DNA of 64,000 bases from Fodinibius salinus (GCF_008124865.1 NZ_VNHY01000003.1:186001-250000); one strand, 5' to 3'; numbered from the stretch's first letter, positions 18,335 to 30,038 are shown. Notes: a model not told the origin generated them from the letters alone. Numbers and translations: made by a program.

Positions 18335-20035
18335 CTAGTATCCTTCTGCAGTACCGTCGCCACGCGGATCCGGTGATCCAAACTTGCGCCCATCTTCATC
18401 AATGAAAATGGTATGAGCCCTGCCAATGCCGTCAGTGGGAGTAATCGTATGCCCCATTTTTTGTAACTTTTGCCGGGTGTCGGGGCTAATCCCAAACTCT
18501 TCATAAAAAAGTTTGTCCGGTTTCCACTGGTGATGAAACCGAGGAGCTGAATTTGCCTGTTGTGGATCCATTCCAAACACGGCCATATTCAAAAAGTTAT
18601 GCAGTGTTGCTGTAATAATCATTGGTCCGCCTGCTGCGCCTAGCACCATGCGCACTTTCCCATTTTTGGTAACAATAGTAGGAGACATGCTACTCAGCAT
18701 TCTTTTCTCAGGTTTTACAGCATTAGCTTTGCCTTGGATAAGCCCAAACATATTGGGTTCACCCGGTTCGGCTGTAAAGTCATCCATTTCATTATTCAGG
18801 AAAAAACCTGCACCATTGACGGCTACCTTGCTGCCGTAGTTGCCATTTAGAGTGGTGGTCACCGAAACGGCATTACCATTCTTATCCACAATCGAAAAGT
18901 GGGTAGTTTCCGTGGATTCCTTAAAGGATGGAATATCCCCGTGGCCAATTTCATTACTGGAAGTGGCACTGGTGGGTTGGAAATTTTGCATTCGCTTTTT
19001 GTTATAGTTTTTGCTCATCAGCTTTTTCTGTGGAATGTCTATAAAGTCAGGGTCCCCCAAAAAGTAAGCGCGATCGGCAAAAGCACGGCGCATGGTTTCG
19101 GTTACTAAGTGTACATAATCAGCAGAGTTGAATTCCAGCTTTTTAAGATCATAAGGACGAAGCATATCCAGAATTTGATGAATGGCAATACTGCCGCTGC
19201 TGGGAGGAGGCATAATATTTAGGCTATAGCCTGCATAAGAAGCGGTAATGGGATCACGCCATACGCTATTATATTTTTCGAGGTCCTCATACGAAATGAG
19301 TCCGCCGTGTTTTTGCATTTCTCCTACAATTAAATCAGCAGTGCGTCCAGAATAGAAGCCGTCACGGCCGCGGTTGGCAATGCGGTTGAGTGTCTGGGCT
19401 AGGTCTTTTTGAATGAAAAGATCCCCTTCTTGCCATCTGTTGCCATCTGATTTTAAAAAATACCGCTGAGATCCCTGATATCTTTTAAATGCATCAGCGC
19501 TGTTGTTAAGATCATTGGCTTGGCTCCATGATAATTTATAACCTTCACGTGCCAATTTTATAGCTGGTTGCATGACCGTTTCCAGAGGTAAACGGCCATA
19601 CCGTTCAAGGGCTTTAACCATACCATCTACCACACCAGGCACACCTACAGCTAATACTCCTTGGCGACTTAACTTAGGCACATATTTTCCGTTACGTAGG
19701 TACATGTTTTCGGAAGCTTTAAGTGGGGCTTTTTCGCGGAAGTCAAGGGCTCGGTTCGTCCCGTCCTGCATATGGAGCATCATAAATCCACCACCTCCAA
19801 TGTTACCGGCTCGAGGCAGGGTAACAGCCAAAGCAAACTGTACAGCTACGGTTGCATCAACGGCATTACCACCTTGTTGCAGTATATTACGTCCTACTTG
19901 TGAGGCGCGTTCATCAGCGGTAACTACTACAGCATTTTTATACGATTTTGACGATCCTGTTTGTGCAGCAGTCGGTTGAACTTGTATCGTTAATACAAAG
20001 ATGAAAAGAAAAAAACTTCGAACGATATTTTTCAT
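18335..20035 (-). CDS. ggt: Gamma-glutamyltransferase
   Basis: Start chosen at ATG 20035, seven codons inside the longest frame, because it begins a normal signal peptide (MKNIVRSFFLFIFVLTI, cleaved near AAQ). Length 566 residues, as usual for the family. The self-cleaving nucleophile threonine is visible in TETTHFSIVD (about residue 375), with TTLNGNYGSKV, the SSMSPTIV motif and a C-terminal DPRGDGTAEGY. The enzyme is periplasmic and splits glutathione or gamma-glutamyl peptides. An earlier start at 20056 is possible. The 266-base gap between this gene and ytxJ holds no gene that I can see. Confidence 0.95.
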   Translation of the reverse strand: MKNIVRSFFLFIFVLTIQVQPTAAQTGSSKSYKNAVVVTADERASQVGRNILQQGGNAVDATVAVQFALAVTLPRAGNIGGGGFMMLHMQDGTNRALDFREKAPLKASENMYLRNGKYVPKLSRQGVLAVGVPGVVDGMVKALERYGRLPLETVMQPAIKLAREGYKLSWSQANDLNNSADAFKRYQGSQRYFLKSDGNRWQEGDLFIQKDLAQTLNRIANRGRDGFYSGRTADLIVGEMQKHGGLISYEDLEKYNSVWRDPITASYAGYSLNIMPPPSSGSIAIHQILDMLRPYDLKKLEFNSADYVHLVTETMRRAFADRAYFLGDPDFIDIPQKKLMSKNYNKKRMQNFQPTSATSSNEIGHGDIPSFKESTETTHFSIVDKNGNAVSVTTTLNGNYGSKVAVNGAGFFLNNEMDDFTAEPGEPNMFGLIQGKANAVKPEKRMLSSMSPTIVTKNGKVRMVLGAAGGPMIITATLHNFLNMAVFGMDPQQANSAPRFHHQWKPDKLFYEEFGISPDTRQKLQKMGHTITPTDGIGRAHTIFIDEDGRKFGSPDPRGDGTAEGY

Positions 20036-20138
20036 TGGAAACGACTTCAATTGCAATTAGTTCGTTAAATTAAAATATAGAAAAATAAATGAAGTCGCTT
20101 AATTTTGGGGTAATTAGGGAGAGGATGATATACTTTTA

Positions 20139-20324
20139 TTATTTCTGGAGGAAATTTTCTTCTTGTGCTTCATGTATAGATTCTAAAAATAGTAGGAGCT
20201 CTTGATGAAGCTGTTTATTTTTATCGGAGTATTTATCAATGATTTTCTTTTGCTCTTTAGGGGTATCCTTATCCAGAGCTTCATCAATAATTCCCTCAAT
20301 CTTTTTCCAACGTATTTGGTCCAT
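20139..20324 (-). pseudogene. Orphan N-terminal module of a Ser/Thr kinase (fragment)
   Basis: A 61-residue frame beginning MDQIRWKKIEGIIDEALD matches the first 60 residues of the complete kinase at 14073-16889 (MDQQEWKKVNDIVDTALE) in start, spacing and ending (ESIHEAQEENFL against KSIEESDTQDFL). It then stops, with no kinase domain after it. A frame extension to 20375 is possible but starts before the conserved Met. It is either a broken kinase gene or a free-standing small protein that kept only this module. It lies just downstream of another kinase fragment. Confidence 0.65.
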
Positions 20325-20401
20325 ATTGATAAGCCTTTTGTCCTGGTTTACTATTATATGCGTAAACCAAAGCAAAAATGGGCCAAATAAATTGAAAATC
20401 G

Positions 20402-20455
20402 CTGACTTTCTGTTACTGTGGTGCCTTTGTTTGTGATTTGTTCTGGAGCGGCATA
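20402..20455 (-). pseudogene. Kinase activation-segment remnant
   Basis: Read on the minus strand, this stretch encodes YAAPEQITNKGTTVTESQ. The full kinase in this window has YAAPEQIEGESVTTSTDAY at its APE motif. The match is short but specific, and it lies within 80 bases of a second kinase fragment, downstream of xerD. The order (middle part first, N-terminus second) means that these are rearranged pieces, perhaps of two former copies. Confidence 0.5.
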
Positions 20456-20475
20456 GTTAATTTCTTTTTTGCGTA

Positions 20476-21384
20476 CTATGCCCGCGGATGAAATTCTTTA
20501 TGCACTTGGTGAAGTAGTGAGCGGTCAACATGGGTATAAATTTCAGTCGTAATGATTGAGGAATGTCCCAACATTTCTTGTACAGCACGTAAGTCCGCAC
20601 CGCCTTCCAACAGGTGAGTAGCAAAAGAATGGCGAAAAATATGTGGATACACATTTTTTTCGATACCGGCACGTTCGGCAGCATCGTTTACAATATTCCA
20701 GATGCTCATGCGCGAAAGTGGGTTGCCCCGTTGACTCAAAAAAACTCTGTTCTTTGCTTTTTGTGGATCTTCATCACTTTGGAACTTAGGTCGTATAACT
20801 TCAATATAATGTTCCAAAGCTGATTGGGCAGCTTCTCCAACAGGTACCAATCGTTCTTTGTTTCCTTTACCGATTACCCGAATAAAGCCGATTTCAAAAA
20901 TTAAGTTATCAAGTTCCAGTCCTACGAGTTCGCTTACCCGCATGCCGGTGGCATAGAGCGTTTCCAATACAGCCGCATTACGAATACCTGCATCATTTTC
21001 ACGGTTGGGAGTACTAATAATGGCAGCTACTTCTTCTTGATTTAGTACCTCTGGCAGATTTTTAGCTTTTTTGGGCAGTTCAATTAGCTCTGCGGGGTTA
21101 GCATCAGCCATGCCTTCAACTACGGCAAATTCGTGAAAGCTACGGATGCTGGAAATATTACGTGCTACCGAACTGACAGCCAAATCCATAGCAGTAAGTT
21201 CTTTAAGATATTTTTCGATATGCTGTAGTGTAAGGCCGCTCAGGTCCTGGATTTGAAGATCGTTGGAAACAAACTTCAGATATCGCCTAAGATCATTTTT
21301 ATAGGAAGAGATAGAATTTTCCGATAAATTTTTTTCGAGCTTTATAAACTGCAGGTATCGCTTGAGCTCTTTTTCGTAATGCAT
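20476..21384 (-). CDS. xerD: Tyrosine recombinase XerD
   Basis: Protein of 302 residues with an N-terminal SAM-like core-binding domain (1-100) and a catalytic domain. The catalytic set is complete: Arg149 (TGMRVSEL), Lys173 (GKGNKER), His248 and Arg251 (HIFRHSFATHLLEGG), His274 (MLGHSSI) and Tyr283 (EIYTHVD). It has the size and motifs of XerC/XerD, which resolve chromosome dimers at dif. It is seven bases downstream of the PgpH-like gene in a housekeeping cluster, so it is not a phage integrase. XerD is preferred over XerC from overall likeness; this is not certain. Confidence 0.9.
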   Translation of the reverse strand: MHYEKELKRYLQFIKLEKNLSENSISSYKNDLRRYLKFVSNDLQIQDLSGLTLQHIEKYLKELTAMDLAVSSVARNISSIRSFHEFAVVEGMADANPAELIELPKKAKNLPEVLNQEEVAAIISTPNRENDAGIRNAAVLETLYATGMRVSELVGLELDNLIFEIGFIRVIGKGNKERLVPVGEAAQSALEHYIEVIRPKFQSDEDPQKAKNRVFLSQRGNPLSRMSIWNIVNDAAERAGIEKNVYPHIFRHSFATHLLEGGADLRAVQEMLGHSSIITTEIYTHVDRSLLHQVHKEFHPRA

Positions 21385-21390
21385 AGCCGA

Positions 21391-23814
21391 TTAAGAGTTA
21401 TAATATTCATCTACAGGTGGTGGGCTTTCAGGAGGCTCAGGATGACGGGGAATCTGCTCATCAGAGTCAATGGGTTGTTTTTGTTTATCCTGCTCTTCTT
21501 CTTGCTCATCATCGGGATATTCAACGCGGCTGTGATAAATACCTACCAGTATATTCAAAAATGTTTTTTTAATAGCACGTAAATCCTGAAAGGTAAGTGG
21601 TGTTTCGCTTAACTGTCCTTCATTTACGCGTTCATCAACCATCTTGTCAATAAGATTCTCAAGCTTTTGATAATTGGGATCTTTCATAGCGCGTGATGAA
21701 GCCTCTACGCAGTCGGCAAGCAGTAAAATGCCTGTTTCTTTTGTTTGGGGCGGCGGACCATCGTATCTGAAGTCCTCTTCCCGAATTTCTTTTTTGTCAG
21801 CATCGGCTTTTTCTTTGGCCTTCTCCCAGAAAAATTTAATGAGTGAAGTACCATGATGTGTTTTAATAAAATCGATAATAACATCAGGTAGTCCATGTTC
21901 TTCAGCCAATTTGACCCCGTTAGATACATGAGCTTTTATAACAAGCGCGCTCATTCGGGGTTTTAGTTTTTCATGTTCATTCACCTCTGTTTGGTTTTCC
22001 GTAAAATAGCCGGGGTTTTCCATTTTGCCGATGTCGTGATACAAACCGCCAACTCGGCAAAGCAAGCTGTTTGCACTGATAGCGCCGGCTGCTGCTTCTG
22101 CCAGATTTGATACCTGCAGACTGTGATGAAAGGTACCGGGTGCTTTGTTCATCAGCTGTTTAAGCAGCGGCAAATTGGTATCGCTTAGCTCAAGAAGGGT
22201 AAAGTCTGTGGTAACGTTAAATGTTTTCTCAAACAGGAGGATAAGAGGATAAGTGAATAGGATAAATATTGCATTAATGCCAACATAAAGTACTTGGGTT
22301 CCCAGCTCACCCCACCCGTCAAATGTGCTCATGCTAAAGCCAATAATCACTGCCAAATAAGAAATAAACACAATGCCTGGCGTCGTAAAAAAGAATTGAG
22401 ACCTGTTTTTAATATCGCGAACTGAAAATAATCCCAGGCTGCATGCTACAATTGTAGCTGTTACATATTCAAAATTGCTACCATTAATAAGTCCGGTTAA
22501 TAGGCCCAGGGTAACGGTACACATGAGTCCTACGCGAGAATCAAAAATAATTGTTAAAATGATAGGGGCTATAGCTACTGGTACAATGTATGGGGAGATA
22601 TTATCGATTTGGAAAACCACTGAAGAGGCCACACAAATGATAGCCATGGCAATAAGAACCAACAACAACATAGAGTTGTCGCTAAAAATATAACGACGAT
22701 ATAGGTACAGGTAGAAAAAGAAAATGGTGAGAATAGAAATAATAGCTATGATATTCCCACCGTATCCTAGCCATCGTTCCAGCGTTGTAGCATTTTTCGA
22801 GCGGGCCTGAGCCAAACTCTGTAGCATATTATATTTTTTCTGGGTGATGATATCACCGCGGCGTATAATAACTTGTCCCTGAGCAACAGCCCCCTTGGAA
22901 GTGGATATATCAGCTATTGCCTCATTAATTCTATTTTCTGTTTCCTGTTTATTGTAGATGTAGTTGGGCTGAATAATGTAGTTAAAAAGTTGGGCACCTA
23001 CTTGGGCCAATGCTTCATAAAAGTTCCGAGAAATACGATATTGGGCGAATTCACGGGCCTCATCCATATCACGGACGTTCACTAAATTTAATGTCCGTTC
23101 CGTACTTTTTCCCAAATCGCGAACAGTAATTTCGTCCGTATCAAGTTCACTTTTTGATCTGTTGATGATTCCGTCATCCAAAAGGGTAGAGGTTAATGAC
23201 GAAAGCTGATTTTTTAGATTTGGATCAGTGAAGGACTGTTCATTGCCCGATGACCGGTTTTGACTTTGGATGGAATCATAATTTTCTAATAGGGTTTGCC
23301 ATCCTTCATCAGATAGAGAAACTGGTACCCGCTTTTTAAGTTGTGCAACCTGAATGCTGTCTTGGCTGGCATCAGTTTCTTCATTTTTTTTAGCAGACTG
23401 CCACTCTTCATAGGTGGTGGCAAGTGGTTTTATATATTGGAAAAGGGAATCCAGCCGATTTTGAACCTGCACGTTGGCATTGTTATCAACATGGAAAATT
23501 GGAGGTGTGGATTTACGAATTGCCTCTCGTTCTTTTTCAACTTCCTCTGCACTTTTTTTGATTGGAAAAGTAAAGGGAGCCGTGAGGTCATCAGCCCTCC
23601 AGGGTTCATCGATCTTGTAATTTGTAGAATCGTTAAATGAGCTTTGAGGAACAGATATAACAAGTACGCCCAGAAAAACCAACAGAATAGAGGCCCGGAT
23701 GTAGCGGTTATATTTCAGGGAAGAAGCTTCTTCTTGCTCCTTTTTGTTTTCGCCGATAACGGGAGCGCCACGCTGCTTTTTTGGAGCCAGACCTAATTTT
23801 TCGAGAATACTCAT
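21391..23814 (-). CDS. PgpH-like 7TM receptor with HD domain (c-di-AMP phosphodiesterase)
   Basis: Start at ATG 23814; a TTG four codons upstream is in frame. Length 807 residues. One N-terminal transmembrane helix is followed by a large extracytoplasmic domain (about 60-340, 7TMR-HDED type), then seven transmembrane helices (about 345-520), then a cytoplasmic HD domain with LYHDIGKMENP (about 590-600), IKAHVSNGVKLAEEHGLP, TDHH-like KTHHGTSLI and LLLADCVEASSRA. PgpH proteins break down cyclic di-AMP. The C-terminal tail is proline- and acid-rich. It is probably co-transcribed with xerD. Confidence 0.92.
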   Translation of the reverse strand: MSILEKLGLAPKKQRGAPVIGENKKEQEEASSLKYNRYIRASILLVFLGVLVISVPQSSFNDSTNYKIDEPWRADDLTAPFTFPIKKSAEEVEKEREAIRKSTPPIFHVDNNANVQVQNRLDSLFQYIKPLATTYEEWQSAKKNEETDASQDSIQVAQLKKRVPVSLSDEGWQTLLENYDSIQSQNRSSGNEQSFTDPNLKNQLSSLTSTLLDDGIINRSKSELDTDEITVRDLGKSTERTLNLVNVRDMDEAREFAQYRISRNFYEALAQVGAQLFNYIIQPNYIYNKQETENRINEAIADISTSKGAVAQGQVIIRRGDIITQKKYNMLQSLAQARSKNATTLERWLGYGGNIIAIISILTIFFFYLYLYRRYIFSDNSMLLLVLIAMAIICVASSVVFQIDNISPYIVPVAIAPIILTIIFDSRVGLMCTVTLGLLTGLINGSNFEYVTATIVACSLGLFSVRDIKNRSQFFFTTPGIVFISYLAVIIGFSMSTFDGWGELGTQVLYVGINAIFILFTYPLILLFEKTFNVTTDFTLLELSDTNLPLLKQLMNKAPGTFHHSLQVSNLAEAAAGAISANSLLCRVGGLYHDIGKMENPGYFTENQTEVNEHEKLKPRMSALVIKAHVSNGVKLAEEHGLPDVIIDFIKTHHGTSLIKFFWEKAKEKADADKKEIREEDFRYDGPPPQTKETGILLLADCVEASSRAMKDPNYQKLENLIDKMVDERVNEGQLSETPLTFQDLRAIKKTFLNILVGIYHSRVEYPDDEQEEEQDKQKQPIDSDEQIPRHPEPPESPPPVDEYYNS

Positions 23815-23997
23815 AATTTTATTCAATATAGTTCAAGAGCAATCTGGGGTAAAATGCCAAGAGTTCCCCGATCATAAAATGATACCAACCGGAAGTTATA
23901 TTACCAAACAATCTTGTTGGCTACAACTCACTATTCAAAATAGCTTTTAAGAAATCACAGCCGAGAATTTATTGTACTCCGAGTCATAGGTAGAAAA

Positions 23998-26025
<2,028 letters not shown>

Positions 26026-27165
26026 TTAGTTAAACGTTGGCCGATCTTTAATAACAGAAGGGGGAGGGGCATCAATCGGCAGTGAATCGGGTGCAGCTTT
26101 CAGCCATGTGGAATCACCGACAAAATACGAGCGGTTAATTTCTAAAAGACGAGTGTCGGGATTATAAAACTGCTCACGTAAATTTTCAATGGGATGTCCA
26201 TTTAGTAACAGTTCCATTCGGCTGTACTGCCCGCGGATTTGAATTTCATCTATAAAGTTAAATTTATATGCTTCTCCCTGCTCAAGCCAATAGGGATTAA
26301 TATCATCCATAACATCAGTAAAAACACGCACCGGCTCGAGCTTACCATAAGCAGCATAGAGTACTATATGTAATGTATCCGGCAATTCGCTAAGCGTAGT
26401 GTTTTGTACCGGATTGGGAACTTTAGAAGTATCGTTTATTGCCGTAACCGAATCGGCGGGTGTGGAAGGCATAACGTTAAGTTGCAGAGAGTCAGCGGGT
26501 TCGTCAGTATTGTCGGTTGTAATTTCAGTTTGAGCTGTTGAAGGTGTATCCTCAGAAGTTGTAAAGCGATTATTAAAAAAGAAGAAATAAATGACTGCTC
26601 CAACGACAATTATAATGCCTATAATGAAAATCCAAACTTTCGATTTTGTGGATTCCAGTGGCTGGAACTGACGACCCATGTCGGCCCAATCTACCGTTTG
26701 AACAGTGGGGACTTCTTCTTCGGATTCTGGATGATCACTTTCAGAATCTGAGGAGTCATTGCTATCGGATTTAAACTCTGGTGAGTGATCATGAATCATT
26801 TGCTCTTCGGCATTGTCGGTCGATTCAACAGAAGAATCAGAATTATCTTCATCAAGCTCAAAGGTCGATTTCTCCTTTTGATCGTAACTATCGTCGAGTA
26901 TTTTTTGTAGAGATCCGCTATACTGTCCCTTTTCTTTTTTATCGAGCGCATAAATAATCTTTTGCTCATCAATCGACAGTGCTTTGGCGTAACTCCGGAT
27001 ATAACTGCGAATATAGGTTGGACTTTCCTGTAGATCAGAAAAAATAGAATCATCCTCGATAGATCGCAGAATATGCAGAGGAATTTTGGTAGCCTTGTTA
27101 ATATCGTCCAGGCTAAGTTCTTTTTCTTTTCGTATGCGTGCTAAGTCATTTCCAAGTGACTCCAT
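26026..27165 (-). CDS. RodZ-like helix-turn-helix membrane protein
   Basis: Protein of 379 residues with a RodZ-type HTH at the N-terminus (LGNDLARIRKEKELSLDDI, then IPLHILRSIEDD and YIRSYIRSYAKAL). A long acidic Ser/Asp/Glu-rich cytoplasmic linker (about 95-160) leads to one transmembrane helix (about 176-197, VWIFIIGIIIVVGAVIYFFFF). A Thr/Asp-rich stretch follows, and a C-terminal DUF4115 beta domain (about 260-379). RodZ links MreB to the cell-wall machinery. Here it leads an operon with ligA. No MreB gene is in the window. Confidence 0.85.
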   Translation of the reverse strand: MESLGNDLARIRKEKELSLDDINKATKIPLHILRSIEDDSIFSDLQESPTYIRSYIRSYAKALSIDEQKIIYALDKKEKGQYSGSLQKILDDSYDQKEKSTFELDEDNSDSSVESTDNAEEQMIHDHSPEFKSDSNDSSDSESDHPESEEEVPTVQTVDWADMGRQFQPLESTKSKVWIFIIGIIIVVGAVIYFFFFNNRFTTSEDTPSTAQTEITTDNTDEPADSLQLNVMPSTPADSVTAINDTSKVPNPVQNTTLSELPDTLHIVLYAAYGKLEPVRVFTDVMDDINPYWLEQGEAYKFNFIDEIQIRGQYSRMELLLNGHPIENLREQFYNPDTRLLEINRSYFVGDSTWLKAAPDSLPIDAPPPSVIKDRPTFN

Positions 27166-27288
27166 AAAAAATGGCTAATTTAAGATAAAATCCTGCTGTT
27201 AATCTAAACAAATATAGCGGTTGCCAAAAATTTTTTGAGTAAATCAGTTGTAAGGTTTTCCCCGCTAAGTGATCTTACTTTATAAAGT

Positions 27289-28002
27289 ATGCTTAATTTT
27301 TTCCAAAAAATATCACAAAACTTGTCCCAGCTAGCTTTTCCCAATGTTTGCGTGTGTTGTGGACGAGAAAATACACAGGCTCAGCGACAGATTTGTTCAT
27401 TTTGTCTTGAGGACCGTTTTGAGGATGCAAATCCCAATAATGAGCAAGCTTCGAGTGATACCTTGCTACCAGAAGAAGTTTTATTTCAGCATGCATTATG
27501 GGCATTTGACAAAGGAGGAGATTTGCAGCATTTGCTGCATCAGCTTAAATACGATCGGCTTACCACTATTGGCGTTGATTTGGGACGCAAGCTGGGGGAG
27601 CGGGTACAAAATCATCCCCATATAAATGAGGCACTACAGCAGAAAAATGCAGTTATTTTGCCCGTCCCTTTGCACTATCTCAAATTTAGGTATCGTGGAT
27701 TTAACCAAGCCTTTGAAATTGCAAAAGGATTCGGATCAGTTTTTTCTGAGCTCAATATTTGTAACATTAAAGATGTAGTGCGAACCAAAAATACACGCAC
27801 ACAAACGGGTTTCTCTCTCGAAAAACGACTACAAAATATTAGCGATGCTTTTACCGTCAAAAACAAATCAGCCTTTGCCGGCAAGATTGTTGTTATTGTA
27901 GATGATGTTTTTACGACCGGAGCTACAACATTTGAGCTGGCTCAGACCCTGTTAAAATCAGAAGCGGAAAGTATTATTATATTGACAATAGCCCAAGCAT
28001 AA
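27289..28002 (+). CDS. comF: ComF family phosphoribosyltransferase-like protein
   Basis: Protein of 237 residues. The N-terminal zinc finger is visible as CVCCGREN and CSFCLED, followed by YDRLTTIGVDLGRKLGE, PVPLHYLKFRYRGFNQA and the PRPP-binding loop VVIVDDVFTTGATT (about 204-217). This is the complete ComF pattern. ComF supports DNA uptake in competent bacteria; its reaction is not settled. It is divergent from the RodZ-like gene and begins a plus-strand cluster that runs to surE. Confidence 0.93.
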   Translation: MLNFFQKISQNLSQLAFPNVCVCCGRENTQAQRQICSFCLEDRFEDANPNNEQASSDTLLPEEVLFQHALWAFDKGGDLQHLLHQLKYDRLTTIGVDLGRKLGERVQNHPHINEALQQKNAVILPVPLHYLKFRYRGFNQAFEIAKGFGSVFSELNICNIKDVVRTKNTRTQTGFSLEKRLQNISDAFTVKNKSAFAGKIVVIVDDVFTTGATTFELAQTLLKSEAESIIILTIAQA

Positions 28003-28055
28003 CGGTGCGACTGTAAAAATTCATTTTTTGCTAAAAGAAGGATATTTTATGAGCT

Positions 28056-28691
28056 ATGAAAAACAACCGATCTCGATCTGATGCTGTCTTTTTAGAAACC
28101 CAATTGGGTATTGTTACCCGAACCGGAGACTGGTTTCATACCACTTCCGATCAAATTGAAGAGTTTGTGCCGGGCTTGCTTGATGAGCGCTCTCTGGATT
28201 TACTGGTCGAAGAAGCCATTGCCTGGGTACGCAGTGCCGATAGTTTAGCACTCACTATATTGCTTGGGCTTCTTATTTTTATACATCCTATTTTAGCTGT
28301 AACAGTGGCTATAGCTTTTCATTTTTTCTGGTATCGGTCTAAAAGTGCTTTTGTAACTATTTATCTTGGTAAGCTTTTAAAGTTGATGAACACCGATGGA
28401 TATCTGCTGGTAACTTCGCTGGTTGTCATCAGCTTTCTTGGAATGGATGGACAATATATGGCTGCGGGAGTAGGACTGGTGTTCTTTTTTCTAATGAAAT
28501 TAGGACTCCTGAAAATGCTTTGGGATAAGATAGATGAAGGTAGCTCTGATGAACTTTCATTAAATGACCGAGTCTTTAAGATGGTTCTAACAAAGTATGC
28601 TATGCACTATGACAAATCCCCAGAGGGAGTACAGAATATGGAACAAAAATTTGTAGAACTGGCAACGAGCAGGAAAGCTAAAAAGGATTAA
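28056..28691 (+). CDS. Unknown membrane protein, 211 residues
   Basis: I do not recognise a named family. The N-terminal 65 residues are soluble (FLETQLGIVTRTGDWFHTT). Four hydrophobic stretches follow (about 68-85, 85-100, 122-138, 142-160), then a charged C-terminal tail of about 50 residues. ATG 28056 is used; an ATG seven bases earlier is out of frame and stops after ten codons. A GAAGGA stretch lies upstream. The next gene starts two bases after its stop, so it is firmly within the comF-surE cluster. Confidence 0.75.
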   Translation: MKNNRSRSDAVFLETQLGIVTRTGDWFHTTSDQIEEFVPGLLDERSLDLLVEEAIAWVRSADSLALTILLGLLIFIHPILAVTVAIAFHFFWYRSKSAFVTIYLGKLLKLMNTDGYLLVTSLVVISFLGMDGQYMAAGVGLVFFFLMKLGLLKMLWDKIDEGSSDELSLNDRVFKMVLTKYAMHYDKSPEGVQNMEQKFVELATSRKAKKD

Positions 28692-28693
28692 CA

Positions 28694-29317
28694 GTGAGCA
28701 TCTCAAATATTTATTTAGCACGTCACGGTCAAACAGAGTACAATCGTTGTGACCAAATGCAGGGACGGGGCATTGACATTTCTCTTAATGATACTGGTCG
28801 TCGGCAAGCACGTGCTATTGCAGATCATCTTGATGGTATCGGTTTGCACCGCATTTTTAGCAGCAGTCTAAAACGATCGAAAGAAACGGCTCAGTTGATT
28901 GCAGAGCAACATGAGATAGAACTAGAATCGCATGCCGATTTAGATGAGATGGATTTTGGCGTGTTCGAAGGACGTCCGGCCTCCGAGGTTGAATCGCAGT
29001 TGCAGGAACTCCATGAGAAATGGCGGTCCGGTAATGTGGATTATGCTTGCCAAGAAGGTGAAAGTCCGAGGATAGTTTTGGAGCGAGCTGATAGTAAGAT
29101 GAAGAAAATTGTCAATCAGCATAGCGGTACAAATTTACTATTTGTACTGCACGGTCGGCTGATTCGTATTATACTTTCGCACTGGTTGCAGTATGGTTTG
29201 CAGGGGATGCACCGCGTGCCTCACACCAATGGGGCACTTTATCATCTACAGTGGGATGGGGACAGGTTTGAACCCATATATTTAAACTATACCGACCATT
29301 TGCAGAATGGGGTATAG
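28694..29317 (+). CDS. Histidine phosphatase superfamily protein (phosphoglycerate-mutase-like)
   Basis: Protein of 207 residues with a GTG start, two bases after the previous gene. It shows the catalytic RHG motif (YLARHGQTEYN, His about 10), SSSLKRSKETAQLI, a Glu in DEMDFGVFEG (about 82), and the second His in FVLHGRLIRI (about 153). This is the full active site of the phosphoglycerate-mutase-like phosphatases. The GVFEGRPA segment is like CobC and related phosphatases. Substrate unknown. Confidence 0.9.
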   Translation: MSISNIYLARHGQTEYNRCDQMQGRGIDISLNDTGRRQARAIADHLDGIGLHRIFSSSLKRSKETAQLIAEQHEIELESHADLDEMDFGVFEGRPASEVESQLQELHEKWRSGNVDYACQEGESPRIVLERADSKMKKIVNQHSGTNLLFVLHGRLIRIILSHWLQYGLQGMHRVPHTNGALYHLQWDGDRFEPIYLNYTDHLQNGV

Positions 29318-29348
29318 ATACAGAAAATTGAACAATATAGATATAGTT

Positions 29349-30038
29349 ATGAGTGAGAAAGTACGGCGTATGTTTGCTGATATCGCCGATGATTACGATC
29401 GGGTTAACTCCATTCTTTCATTCGGAGTGCATCACCTGTGGCGTTCTAAAACAGTAGAATTGAGCGGCGCTCGCAAAGGGGATGTCGTGCTTGATTGTGC
29501 TACCGGTACCGGCGATTTGGCGCTGGAATTCAAAGAGCAAGTGGGTGCTGATGGTAGAGTTCTTGGTACAGATTTTTGTAAAGAGATGATTGAACATGCT
29601 CCAGCCAAAGCATCCCAGCGGAATTTAGATGTTGATTTTGAAGTGGCTGATGCCATGAATCTGCCGTATGACGACGATTGTTTTAATATTGCAAGCATCG
29701 CTTTTGGTATCCGTAATGTAGATGACCCGATTCGGGCGCTACGTGAGATGGCTCGGGTTGTAAAAACAGGTGGTAGGGTGGTAGTGTTGGAGTTTGGACA
29801 GCCCAAAGGGCTGATGAAGTATCCTTATGAATTATACAGCCAGCATATTATGCCCGCTATCGGCGGATGGATAAGTGGTAATCGCGAAGCATATACCTAT
29901 TTGCCACGTACGAGTGCTGAATTTCCCGCCGGTGAAAAGTTTGTTTCGCTTATGGAAGAGGCCGCTGTTTTTAGCTCTCACGATGCAGAAAAACTTACCG
30001 CCGGCATTGCCTATATTTATGTAGGTACCGTAAAATAA
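29349..30038 (+). CDS. menG: Demethylmenaquinone methyltransferase MenG/UbiE
   Basis: Start at ATG 29349 (MSEKVRRMF), 14 codons inside the longest frame, because the family begins here and this avoids overlap with the previous gene. Length 229 residues. Motifs: FADIADDYDRVNSILSFG, the SAM-binding LDCATGTGDLAL, FEVADAMNLPYDDD, and IPxxGxxxS-like MPAIGGWISGN. It methylates demethylmenaquinol, the last step of menaquinone synthesis, and so supplies the quinone used by Sdh and alternative complex III in this window. Confidence 0.95.
   Translation: MSEKVRRMFADIADDYDRVNSILSFGVHHLWRSKTVELSGARKGDVVLDCATGTGDLALEFKEQVGADGRVLGTDFCKEMIEHAPAKASQRNLDVDFEVADAMNLPYDDDCFNIASIAFGIRNVDDPIRALREMARVVKTGGRVVVLEFGQPKGLMKYPYELYSQHIMPAIGGWISGNREAYTYLPRTSAEFPAGEKFVSLMEEAAVFSSHDAEKLTAGIAYIYVGTVK

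Noticed and set aside
20476-21384. Phage or integron integrase
   Set aside because: It has the size and full motifs of XerC/XerD and lies in a housekeeping operon; no att site or phage gene is near.
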